Source: Hyaloperonospora brassicae
Taxonomy: Eukaryota > Oomycota > Peronosporomycetes > Peronosporales > Peronosporaceae
Direction: 5' to 3'
DNA length: 64,000 nt
Assembly (NCBI GenBank): GCA_947650285.1
Contig: CANTFL010001287.1
Coordinates: 62,001-126,000 of the forward strand
The notes under the pieces: model-generated
The model's database searches: none
Told to the model about the DNA's origin: nothing
The model's input: only the letters and a program-made list of their open reading frames with translations
Made by a program: the position numbers and the translations under genes
Part shown: positions 36,340 through 49,061 of the stretch, piece after piece
Layout of the letters: every line of letters starts with the position of its first letter
Position numbering within the stretch: the stretch's first letter is position 1

Positions 36340-39300
36340 TAGGATTGGGACATTTGGCATCTCTACGAGGTAATCTAACGGCTGCATTATTTGCTCTAAT
36401 ATTTTAAAAAAATATTTATAGTATAAAACTTGGATTCCTGTTTATTCCAGATCGGCAATCAAGATGTATAAGGACTATTCAAATCATAGATTCATTGCGT
36501 TGGCAACAGTGCAATCATTTAACTGTTAATATCATTTTATATATCTATTAATATTAGAAGACTTAAATACAGCGGTAGGAACACTTTTGAAAGGGACTTA
36601 GGACTAGAATATAGACGCGTTTTGCAAGAACGCGTAAATCATTATTCTTGTGACCGAGCAAACATAATCGTAAAACTATATTGTAGAGTGGAATACTGGT
36701 TAGATCCCTAAATAGCGTTGAGCTACATCGAGTACTAAGAGTTTTTTGGCCTGTCCTATCAAATGTAATTCAGGTCCAAGATTTAAAATAAAATTTGCAC
36801 TTTGTATTGTCTACTTCACTGAAATATTTGTACAGGTCTCGTGTTATATATAAAAACGTAAATTCTACGACTCTGTAGATTGACTTTCCAAAGCTCGATG
36901 GCCGCTTATTTGCCCTTTGACCTCCCGAAAATTCGATGTAACATGTTAAAACATATCAATAAGACTAATAAAGTAGGCCAACAGCTTATCGCTTCGCTAC
37001 GGATTGTCAGAGTATGGCAGGAGGATGCGTCAGCAAAACTAAACATAAACCGCTCGTATTTCCACATAGATGTAAAATTTTAGCGAGCAAATGACCTGGA
37101 ATCTTTTGTCGCCGCGGGGGTCCTACACAAAATAACTTTGAGATGAAATCCTTTTTACGCCAGATCATCCCCTGTACTGCAAGAAAAACTAAAACAATGT
37201 AATATTCGAATCCTGGTTTAGCGACAGCGATATTAACTACAGTTGTAGCATTTTTATGGTTATAGCCTTTTTGGTGAAAATTTTTTGTTGATGAAGAAAT
37301 TGGGCAGGTGACAAGTTCGAGGTCGTTCGTTAACTAATAAATAAATTTAAACTTTTTTGCTAGGAGATGATGTAGGCTTATCATTCGAGTTTCGGTGTCG
37401 TGTAGATGGTATTCGTAAACCACAAGGATCGAATACTTATCCAGAATCAATTAAATGATATGGATGTTATGTAAAAAAATCAATTTGTTCTGTCGTAATT
37501 GATAGGTTAGACAATGGCACACAATCACTATGACTCATATGTTGCGTAAGTCGCGTAGCCCAACAAACTGTTATGTGTAGGTATGTAAAGATATATTTAC
37601 TTCGTACTTTGCTCGATACGCGTTTAAGTAGATTTGCGACGGACAACGATCTTAAACAACTGAATACCGTGCTAGTAACAACACCTTTTAATGGTAGACG
37701 TCTCAAAATTGTTGCGTTGAGTTGAGCAATAGAAGCGTAAAAAAGATGATTTAATCTCTTGAGTGTGTTTTCACAACTGAAATAATGTTTATACAAACCC
37801 GATGCGCCTCGGCTATTAATGTCAGCGCATATTACTATCGCCTATGAAAACAACCGAAACGTCTTCACACGAGCCATGTCGCCTTCCAAATGTTGTTTTA
37901 CACCCCGTCGCTGTATACACATACACTACAACTATCGTCACATATATAAAGCACGACATGCTGAATCCTCGTATATAATTATATAAGCGTCAAAGAAACA
38001 TACTGACGTCATTACGCGGAAGAATTAATTCTCAAGTTTGCTTACGGAGAATTTGCATTGCCAATGGAAAAAACGCAGCAATTCTAGTTAATTGTTCGGT
38101 GACAACTCATCTTCATCGCAAGTGGTACGGCCGACGATCTCAACACTGAAAGCAAATCGGCCAGTAAGTAACTCATCCCCTTCTATTCGTTTTTACTCAC
38201 AATAGGAATGTGGGTATTCACAAATACCTTAGTGTTGACTTGGTAATAACAAATTTTATAGAGCCGGTACATTATTGATCGAGAAAGGGTCTCTCACAGT
38301 TTTTAACACTGCCAAACAACTTGATGATACGTTTATGGCGGGAGCTAGCCACCGCTAGAAACTATTGCGACATGCAAGCCTAAAGGTGACTTGACTACGT
38401 GACTTGTTAGTCAGTATACCAAATCAAATTTTTAAAAGCAAGTGCTCAACTCGTGAAGTATCTCTTCGGACGATTTAATGCGTGCGTAGGTGGAAAGTCA
38501 ACGATGTCTTGTTATTGTAGTCATTAGTAAAATTCAATGAAATGTACAACTTTGGGCAAAGAGATCCATGAGCTGTGCTTGTATATCAAGCGAAAAGAGG
38601 TTCTTAAACCATTTTGATAAAAAAATATTCATTTTACCAAAAATGTCGTTTTGAATTAAAAAACGGGTACAGATTTATGCCATAAAAGTCCTGGGGAAGA
38701 AAGGGATAAAATATCTCGCTGATCAACTAAATAAAATATAAATCTATGCGAGCTTTTTTTTCAATCATTCAGAATATGACAAATAGATGAAGTTTGGTGG
38801 AGGATCACAAATGCACGATCTATATAACTGTTAAAGGTCTTAAGGAGAACGAACTGATTGGTTAATTTCTACTTATTACTACAAATGCAAGGTAACATGC
38901 GAACACAAAAACGCTGAGTAAACTAACAAATTATTGCCGACGTCGCCCCAATTTTAATATGCACATTACGCCCACGGACTTCTAGAATTCTCAAGTATAT
39001 TTATCGTCAAGACAATAATTATCAGTGATGGAACGACGATTCCTGTTTTGTCGCCGGGAACAGAGAAATTGTTGCTAGTCTCTGTAATCCATAGATGAGA
39101 AAACCATTGTTCGTAACCTTTTTTATGGTTTGCCAGAATGCAATGGAATACAAACAATGACACGAGACGCCGTCCTTCTGCACATACATTACATATGTGG
39201 TTAAGTCGATCGACGATTTTCAACGTAAAGCAATTGTCACAGCCGTAGGCGCTCCACTGATGGGTAGAGCATAATACATAAATGCACGTTACATAAAAAA

Positions 39301-42300
39301 AGTACTTGATTAGTGAAGTTTATCCTATTTTGTTCCAAATAAGCTATAGTTAGTAAGAAAAGAATATGTTCATTAAAAATTGCATTAAATTTCGTAATTT
39401 CAAGGTCGTGAGTAATGATGTTTTGTGCATCCCGATCATAAATATGCCTGTGTATTGAAAAAATTAGCGATTTACTTCTTCATAGCAAAACGGTTCATGC
39501 AAGGCACCAAACAATTTAGCTTATGTGCCCGCAGCTATCTTGATCGTGATATAAATTCCTCGCGAAAAAGTTTCTTGAATATTGCACACACAAAAACGAT
39601 CGATAAATTCTTGGTAGTGTAGACCACATCGAGTACATTATATCAATTAGTTTTACCCGCACTTGACATTGAAATAAGGGTTTCATATGTCTAATGTGAT
39701 CTGATTCTCAACTTACCAGGTTATTTTTACGGTTATAATAAGTGAGTATGATATGAGAGGTGTTTCGGCGAGACAGAGTCACTTATTTTGTTATTATGGT
39801 GCTGGGGATATCGCATGTAGAAGATTTCGATATCACAGGCGCTAATTAGCTCTGCCTATCAAAGAAAGCACTCTAGCGCACATCGTATTAGCCAAAATGC
39901 ACCGAAGCAGGCGTATAAATTAACTACAACATACACTCAATGAGGTGTTTTAAGATTGAAGATTGCACTAGGCTTCAGAGAGTGCCAAACATGGATCTGC
40001 AAAACGACACGATTTTGTCAATTCCGGTTGAAGAAAGCACCGTTGAGAGTTACTGGGTGCAAAAGCCTATATCGATATCTTCTGGTGCGTTAAATTAAGT
40101 AAAGATGGCTGGGGGTGATTAATATCGGTAATCATATATAATAACGTTCAATGTCGAGTACTAATTTGCACAGGGTACCCGGGTTTAACCTATGATCGAA
40201 TAGCAGTCATCCTTTAGGTTCATGAAAAAAACTTAATATGTACAAAATTTATCTACTTTTCTTCGCAACTTTACGTCTAATTTGAGACATACAGCAAATC
40301 AATTGTTGAAAGCGTCCACTATCAGCCGTTTTCCGATTGTAATTTAAACAGAGAAAACAAGAAGTTTACATGGGGAGACGCATATCATCACAGGACCCGA
40401 TGTTAAGCTATAGACAAAAATATATGTCGGTCGCGATTGCGTTTTCACGGGACGGGGACCAACGATTCGTGACACTTTACTCAACTAGTGTTTTAGAATG
40501 ATCTATTGACAATTATTTACCCTTACGGTACTTGTACAACGCGGATATAGGGAACTCATCCTTCAATATACAGAGTACATATAAAAGAGGGCGCGAAAAA
40601 ATTACTACCAAAACTGAAAAGTGTACCGATCAGTATGATTACTTTCAAAGAGGAATCTCGTTTATTAATAAGATTACCAGAGGCGGTAAATGATTAAATA
40701 AACTAAGCGGAAAAAATATACCATTGACTTATTCATATCCTACCATAATTTAGCCGATTGACTTGACTTTCCGATACGCAGATCTCGCAAATTGCGCTAA
40801 GATTATAAAATTGGTCGTTAATAGAAGCAAGAAATTACTATCAAATACTGACTCTATCGCATACGTGTATACAAAAGTTCCGCTATCCATTGATGGTGAT
40901 TTGCTTCCCGGCTTCAACCGATAACTCATTTGGTCAGTGGGATACTGGAATCCTTTTTTTCCTTTCGGGGAAATATGCATCGGTTTTTATTGGAACTTAT
41001 ACCTTTTTCCTTATAAAAGTGTTTATAAATCATGGAAAGATCATTAACTGAAGTATGCATGATTTGAGAAATGCCGAATTTGTAACTTGAATTAGTATCG
41101 CCGTTTACCTATATGTCCTGTTTTTAAACCATCGTCACGTCTCGCGGTGATACTTACCTCTCGTATAAAGACACTTTGTTGATAAACAGCTTATTATATC
41201 AATTCAAGAATCGATGCTACGAGCTGCAACAATTTCCTGTTTGGTCGTTTATTGTTTGTGGGTATGACGATTATCATTGTACCACCAAAATATTCCTGCA
41301 TACCTATTGTTAAATTGATATGTATTGAAAAACCAATGAGCTTAAGTGAATGTTATTGCATTCAAACTTGATATTTGTAGCGAAAATCAGCACTACGATG
41401 GGATCTTACCGCTGGAAACGATACATAAAAGGCATATGGGTGGTAGGAAAAGCGTCGACTGCAAGAAACGTATATACGCATAAACCGGTCAAAGTGGAAA
41501 TTAGTTCAATGGTATTAAGACCACAGCATCTGCAGTCGGATCGCTCCCGTGGAGATTTATTTAATTGGTCAGGGAAAGAGGTATGTGCTTAATCGAACTA
41601 TAACTAAACGTTTGATATCTCAATAAAGTTTGTGCATATATCTAGCGAAACAAATTGAATTCCAACTTTTTAATAACATAAGATGTATAAATTGGAAGGG
41701 TTAGAACAAACGAAATTGCGTAAGATGACAATTGTTTAATCAGAAATAACGGCGATTGGTATAATGGGGTAGAATTGATTAACAATGAGTAAAGTCCACA
41801 ATATATTTTGGTGTAATGATCGATCTAGTCAAGAAAAAAACAACGCGCTACAAAACATATTTCGTGTTCAAGCCTTATTATTACGTACTTGATGAAGATA
41901 CGTACATATATTTTAATTACGCGTGATATGGTGCTTTACACTTCATCTTTAAGGCGATAGGAGATCAGATCGATATTTAATAGACTACGATACAGAAGAC
42001 ATAGATTATTCAATACTACACTGTTGCAACAGCTCTATCGTTAGCTTTTGCTAGCACTGTGTTCTTTATAATGCTGTATGTATATATCTTTCCACACAAT
42101 ATAATATACTGATTAAATTTTAATTTTCTGGATACGGACGACTTGCGTTGCACTTTGCACTAATCAGAATGAGCTTTTGATAAATGTGGTTACAGATAAT
42201 CTGCCAGCTGGTAACTTTGTTTTTTTTCCACGCGTCGGATCTGATATTAGCTGTCTCTCTTGTATCGTAATTTAACCAGCTATAATAAACGTCAAATAGA

Positions 42301-43420
42301 CTCGAGATGTTCCAACGACTTTAAGTTGGGACATATCATAGCACGCCCCTTCCAACGCTTGATCCGAAACACATCAGCATGCATTATGCCCTCATGCCAT
42401 TATAGGCTCGATACTTGGATAGGCTGGGATCTGGTGGAACCTTCGTAAACATATCAGAAAGATTCGCTATTATGGCCACTATTCTCACCATGATATGTCC
42501 AGCCTTAAGTTGTTCGCGCACCAAAAGCAGTCAAAACTCAACGTTTCTTCTTTGCGGCTATGGGTTGGTTTGTAGGCCAACAAAACAGCTGCCGTTTTGT
42601 CGATGCACATCGTTACCACAGTACTTTTCTGTGACACTGTAATGGTTAATTGATCATAATTGAACGTCCACAACACTTTATGGGTGCTTTGCGGACTGTC
42701 ACAATTTAGCGATTGGTAGTATTTTTGGGAACATTGATTTAAGTCTGGCAGACCATGCTACAGCGCCAGGTTTCAATAAAAGCACAAATTCGGTTGCACT
42801 CTTTCTTGATTCTAGATCGTTATTTTCATCAGCATCACAAAATCGAGTTATGACAACAGTTCCAAATTAACCGATGGCTTTTGTGCACCGTATACCGATC
42901 TGACGGGTAGCAAACCGGTATCGAAACACTCGCTTGAATGCTCCGCAATATTTTCGCGACGATTTGATTACACAATGGTTGAAACAGACCACATCACACG
43001 AAATATCGTGCCTTATTTTAATTCTCAAATATATCAACGATTATATATTTCTTTGATGATCAAAATGTATGAAATGATCTTTGGATGTTCCACTGATCTT
43101 ACTGTACAGTTTCATTATCCTTAGGAGGTGAGCTATATTGCACTTCGTCAAAGCCATACCACCCACACCAACCCACGCGATACTTTATATGGTGTATGTA
43201 CGTCTACTTCTCGGCTAGCACGAAATGATGCCTTGAAGTAGTGCAGCTTCCATCCACCTGTAAACCCCTAATTCGCTTTGATGACTTCGAAAAAAACTGT
43301 CTTGTAATGTTTTAATTTTTCGACAAGACCACATCGTCGAAATAAAGCATCAAAAGATCTACTAGATCATGCTTGTAGTAGAAGGAGCGACACGTGTTGT
43401 GGATTGGAGTTCACAAATTG
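36340..43420. other. Gene desert, AT-rich
   Basis: There is no supported gene, RNA or repeat array over 7 kb. Open frames up to 109 codons (37467-37796 minus) show no recognisable domain. Confidence 0.55.
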
Positions 43421-43429
43421 CTGATGTGA

Positions 43430-43610
43430 TCCTGCCTCTCCTCTGGCGCCCAGACGCTTGACGATTGGAGGAGGTACTATGTTTACGTGCTTCCTTACGT
43501 TTTACTCGTCAATAGGGCGGGCTGCACTCTTCTCGGTGGTTTTTTGTCGATGATTAACTTAACCGCGTTTGGGACGGGGGTGTTCGCAGAGAGATTATTA
43601 CACATTAAGA
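43430..43610 (+). mobile_element. Gypsy-type 3' interior relic, copy C
   Basis: TCTGGCGCCCAGACG (near 43442) and AGGGCGGGCTGCACTCTTCT (near 43514) align to the reverse complement of 36180-36290, where the corresponding words are CTGGCGCCCGGACG and GGGGCGGGCTGCTCTCTTCT. The following bases keep a weak match, but the hairpin stems seen in the other two copies are no longer intact. This is the most decayed of the three copies. Confidence 0.5.
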
Positions 43611-44199
43611 GGTATTTTGTAAGTGCTAGATATGAACTACCTAGGCCCCAACGTGAATTCCTCGTCCAATATTTGTATTTTGATCTGCTTGAACTTCGAC
43701 CACTTATGCCGTCCCGCGATCTTAATTACTCTTTCGCTTCCTGCTGCGCCCTATTGCAGTTCACTTGATGTTTGTGAGAGTACCCTCCGCCCTGGCCAAG
43801 CAATCGAAGCGCAACACTTGTAAAGCCGAGTGGTGGAACTCTTTAATTCGTCGAGAGGCCAAATATCTAGTCCGGAAGAAGTACAGCGTGTCTTATATAG
43901 TAGTTTAAGCTCTGCTTCATGTGAGCACATCAATTGAGAAATCTACGACCTTGCCTATCTATGAATCATGCACTCGCCAAGCGTCGTCCAAGGAATTGAG
44001 CTGTCTCTTGTACATGTTTGGCTTTATGATTTATCCTTTACCCTGGCTCAGGTCAGTATTCCTCCTTGGATCGGATCTAGTCTGTAAATAGGTTTCCGTC
44101 TCGGACTGGATTCCTATTAGATCGAACATACTTCCAGATGGGGTCCGATAGTCGAGATTTTTACCCATACGAACTTCGTACCTAGTCCGGGTACCAGCG

Positions 44200-45975
44200 T
44201 ATCTCTCAATCAGCACATTACATACACTATTCTTTGATCTGTTTCTCCACCCATGACTTTAAATGACTTCTTTGAAAATAATTTGTGACTAACTATTGAT
44301 CAACATCGTCATTTAATTATGCTTCTCCATTCGGTAAAAAGTTCTTGTAGGTTGTATTGATTCAGATGTATCTCAGACATGATGCTTGATCGTTAAATCT
44401 GCCTTCAAGTGAACGGTTTTTTACATTTTCCAGTAAAACACCAGCTCAAATGTTTTGGACAGAGGCCGAACACTCGAACGTAAAAAGTTTGCAACACGCG
44501 ACAATGTTTCCGCGTAGTCATTTCCTGGCCGCTAGGGGTTCCCTGATCTCACAAAAAAATAAAACAAAAACGTTTCATCTACCCTTGATCATGATGCTCC
44601 ATATTTAATCTCCATATCGACCCTAATTTGTTCTTATTTTCTGGCTTTTCTTTTGTGTCATTTGAACCAAGCACTCCCTTGGTGAATATAGCGTTCACCT
44701 CATCCTTCATACCAGCATTCCAATCATCTTTTAAGGCTTCATCGTTTCTTTGGTCAAGGTTTTTGGAATCTTTGTCTCATTGGCTCGCAAGCTGTGTTTT
44801 ATTGTAATGCTTCGCTGTTACATTGTATCGCAGCGTCTACAAGGTATCTTATAAGACACGACGGGTTAAGGCGCTTTACCAACTGTCGAAATACCAGGCC
44901 ATGTTGCCTACCGTCATTATATATCCGTCTATTCATCGCTTGAATAACTTTTAGCTCGGCATTAAATGCTGTCCTACGCTCCCTAAAAAATAATTTTTAA
45001 AACTCGTGTACGAGTCCATACAAAAACAATCTAACAGACGCGTAATATTATTCTTATTTGGGAGTACCGTCACATCGGAATAATTCCATTCATTATGAAC
45101 TACATCTTAATGCTTTTATCCAACGTCATATGCTTCCATTCCTCCCTAAGTTTAATCTGAGAATCTTGTGTTTAGTCGTCTTCGCTACTACCATGTTCGG
45201 ATGGCTCCGACCGAACTTAAAATCATGATCACCCGAATTTTTTCGATCATATTCGCCATTCTCGTCAGCTTATTGACCGGCAGCACCTTCTTCGTTATCA
45301 TTTTATTTTCATAGTATCTCTATAACACAAAGGGCTCTGTAAACTACCGTTGAGCGCATCCCGGTCAAAATTAGTGATATCACTTCGACCCCCATCTGGA
45401 TCAACCGACTTCACATCAACGAGGACAAAAGCCGGATCCTACTCGCCGTCAGAGTATACCGGGATCGACTCGCAATCCGATGGAATTCTCGCGTCGTTGT
45501 TGCTATTAACTTCAATAATGGTACCAACGTCATCACCATCATTTCGTGACAACCAGTCCAAAACAGCTACATCATGTCCTTGGTATAGCGGTCACTTTAC
45601 ACATTCTACTACTTAATCGAAGCATCTAACACGTTTTTAGTACATTTTATGCTAGAAAATACTCTTGGAAGCTTAATTATCCTTCTTTGTTCCCCAAAAG
45701 AAAGATATTCTGCAGTTTTAATTTAGCTTCTTTGTAGATGGACCCTCTGCTCGATAAACGTAAGCGATATATTTTAAATTTATTTGTTGTATGTAGGTAT
45801 GGCTCTTTTTTTCATCTTCAATCTTAATGGTCGCTCTTTCATCAATCGACAGTAGACCCAATTTATCAGGTAAGCAGCCATCTCAAGAACATGCATCCAA
45901 AACCTTTTGGTAGCCGTGCGTCATCCATCATTGCATTAATCATGTGGGCCAGGGTCTGGTGTGTCATTATTACAA
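44200..45975 (-). pseudogene. Ty1/copia pol relic (integrase and RT fragments)
   Basis: Read on the minus strand, the expected copia order appears. Near 45950-45860 is an integrase fragment (LAHMINAMMDDARLPK, then after a one-base frame change FWMHVLEMAAYLINWV). Near 45620-45350 is an acidic linker-like stretch (CESIPVYSDGE, VDPDGGRSDITNFDRD). Near 44765-44680 is a stretch resembling the start of copia reverse transcriptase (EALKDDWNAGMKDEV), and near 44526-44483 is the G-x-DYAET box (GNDYAETLSRVAN). Stops and frameshifts are numerous and no catalytic YVDD box is found. No LTRs were identified. The assignment rests on motif order; single fragments would be weak. Confidence 0.55.
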
Positions 45976-48891
45976 ACGTTGAAGTGTGATCCCGATAATG
46001 GGATTCAGGGATATAGATTGTATACTTATATACCACGTCGTTATCGCTGCATTCAAAAATCTCCCTCCGCTGAAAGAGACCAATTTACTGATTTTAATGT
46101 TGAAATTTGCCTCTCTGCCCATGAGATGTAGCGCTTAATCGCTTCACTTACATTCGATGCGATCTACGAGCAGAGTGAGTAAACGTTTACATTCCGTGGA
46201 AATAAATCCACTATAACAAGCCCCGCCTTATATGCGTTTGGACTTGAGCTGTAATTTGCGAATTGACTTAAAACTTATGTCGACTCCGCCCGTTCTTATG
46301 TCCGTCTTTTCCCCTTTCCCCTTGTTTCAACCAGTATTTGAAATAACAGACGGACTCGAAATTTCACAACAGCTTATAACTTGGAACATGTCACAACATA
46401 CATAGCTTATGAATCTTTCGGAGCATAATACATGATGAGCCTTTACGCCGTAAGCTTTATAACTAACCAGTTTTATGCGTAACTTGTCCGAATTTCTTTT
46501 TTCTCTTGATTGTGCCTATCTCTATAAATCTATTTTGGTATTGTTCTAGATCTTGCACATTGTTGAGTAAAGTTGATCTTATGATTCAGTTAGTTCTAAT
46601 TTATTGAGATATGTGTAAGGTTCATATTGTTAAAAACGAATATATTAGTATTATACATTTTCTACAATTTTTTTAGTTTTTTAACTTTTACGTGTAATAT
46701 ATAATGACGGAATATCCAGGGAGTAAATTTACTTACAGCCTGCAAATTGTAATACCTCGTTATCGAAAAAGATATCATATCAGTCCCTCTCCAATAAGTG
46801 CATTCACAGAACGTTGGGTGTTTTTCAACCTTTACATCACCCAATATATGTTTGTGTACGTATTTTTGGCACTTAGATGTACAGCTCACGCCTCGTTCAA
46901 TAAATTTAAAGCGGGGGATTTTTTTGCATAGTACAAGTTCACATTAGTTGTCACTATTTTACAAAGTAAGTGGATGCTGCGCGTGCGTTTGCCAGCCAAG
47001 CACTTATGTGATATAGGCTACGAAGCTGCATTGAACAAAGAGCGCAAATAATAACTTCATCAACAATTAAAAGCAGCATGCCAATCGCTCGTCTAGTGCC
47101 AAATTATTTGCAGCATGACTTCGTATGCATTTTGTTGTCTCTTTTGTTCTGTAAGACGTCGCAGATTACAAGGCAATTACACTGCCAAATCTGGTTGAAA
47201 AGAGTCAAATTCGCTATACCAAGACAAAATAATTTAATGGTATGAGTCGTATGTTAGCATCTGTTAAGTACATAATTTACAGTGAGTTTTTACATCCTTT
47301 CTAAGACTCGTGTAGAACTTTCGACTGACGCACTGACCATAACACACATTCGATCCGGGTCAATGTATGCAGGTTTTATTCTTTACTCGTCTTGCTTGTT
47401 GACAAATAAATTTGCCTAAACTATCTTCTTTGCCTGACTGGCTAAGCTCCCGGATTCCCGCATTTCCATCGATCGATTTTGATCACGCGTTTTGCTTATG
47501 TTTTAGACGTTGCTGTCGTTTTGTCGACAAGATTAGGCATGGTAAACCTTTTTGACTACTAGTCGCGTTGAAAAGCAAAAACTCGTGCATATCTCTCCAT
47601 TTCGCGATATCCCCTGCAATAATATGGTTGATATCTCTCAGTCTATCAGCGGACGATATTAAATATCTGATTTGGTCATGGTACGAAGTCTATCAGCGGT
47701 TGGTAGCAAACAACCGATTTGGAGGCGGCACAATGTTGTATCGAAAATCGACTGAAGCACTCAATGTCAATAGGCGAGCTCCAGACTATACTCCCTTTTC
47801 GTTTTTAATACATTAGTGTTGAATGGTACAACAGTATGAAGAGCGATAGATAGGTCATCAATGAGAGCAAATACATTCGGGAATATATATTCGTGCACCT
47901 GTTTCTACATACATATTGCCTTATAGTACCGTCCCTTGTACGATCCGCATTGTTGATTGCCTAAAAATATGTCAATTTTTGAGCTTGAAAAATAAATTTA
48001 GGTCACCAGCAATTACCTATGCTCCCCCCCCAATCGGTCCGCTAAATATTTATCGTTTTGCTGGCGACTTTAAGCGATTCATTGCGGATAAAATGTACAC
48101 AGCTATTCAAGGCATTGTAAAGTCCCTCTATTATACGAAAACGCCTAGTTGTATATACTTGAAGCCATTCCAACCATATGAAAGACTCTTACCTTTATAA
48201 TACTTTTCTTATTATGTCCTTAGTCGCTGTACTTATCTCACTAGTGCATACGAGAATGTCGCTATCGCACTGATCGCCGCACAGACAGTCTCGATGAAAT
48301 GGTTTTTGCAAATGAGATTGAGTCATGGTATACCATACAAGCGGAAGATAGTCACTAGTGCCAACAAGCCTAAAATACAGGCGTATTAACCTAGGATATA
48401 GGTCGAATACAGTGTGTAAAGGAAGATTAACTGTGGCGCTGATCGTTGATTTAACGCCTGATGGAAACAATGTTGTCCGTAAGCACCCGTCAAAACTTTC
48501 ACAAACCAAAATTCTTGTCGTGGTAGGATCATTGCCCAGTTTCGACAACGGGCTAAGAAGTCATTTCTGCTCATACTTTTATTATTGATTTAGTAGGTCA
48601 ATTTGGTGTCGTGTCTGATTTCAGGATCCTTTCCCAATACAAATCGAGACAGAGCAGTAGGACCACGTGAAATTGCAACGAAATATGTTCGAGAATTCAT
48701 CCGATTCACCAGCAAGGTGTCTGTAGTCAGGATCAACCCAATGTAAGCCTGCCAAGAATGAAGACAAAAGTTCGTAGCACGATTGAATTTATATTCAAGT
48801 TGACCGGAACTTCGTTGTTTTAGAACTTATAAGTTCTAGAGGATGCCGTGAAAGTAAGATAGTTTTATTGAATCAATCGTTATCCCAACAA
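45976..48891. other. AT-rich spacer left of the nested retroelement
   Basis: No gene or repeat is supported. Short open frames such as 48195-48548 (minus, 117 codons) have no recognisable motif. Confidence 0.5.
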
Positions 48892-49012
48892 GTTATACTT
48901 TCTCCGTCAATTTACAAAAACAACATGCCCAGATTCGCACTCAATTTTCGTATCTTTTAAAAGTGGTCGACTGACTTCAACACTACTTTCGCAATCTTTT
49001 AGACCCTCAATA
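48892..49012 (-). repeat. Copia 3' LTR remnant, ~121 bp
   Basis: The segment aligns to 60782-60898. Shared landmarks are GTTATACTTTCTCCGTCAA / GTTACACTTTCTCTGTCAA at the left edge, the middle CGACTGACTTCAACAC / CGACTGCAACACAT, and CCTCAATA / CCTCCAATA at the right edge. On the minus strand a purine stretch (GGGAAGAA) stands directly before it, fitting a polypurine tract. Divergence between the two ends is large, so the copia insertion is old. Confidence 0.6.
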
Positions 49013-49061
49013 GTTCTTCCCGATATTCTCATGCACGCCCTTGTGCTGCCTTCACCAACGG

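Noticed and set aside
48195..48548. 117-codon minus-strand frame just outside the copia element
   Set aside because: It lies beyond the LTR remnant, has no copia or other motif, and overlaps equally long open frames on the plus strand.
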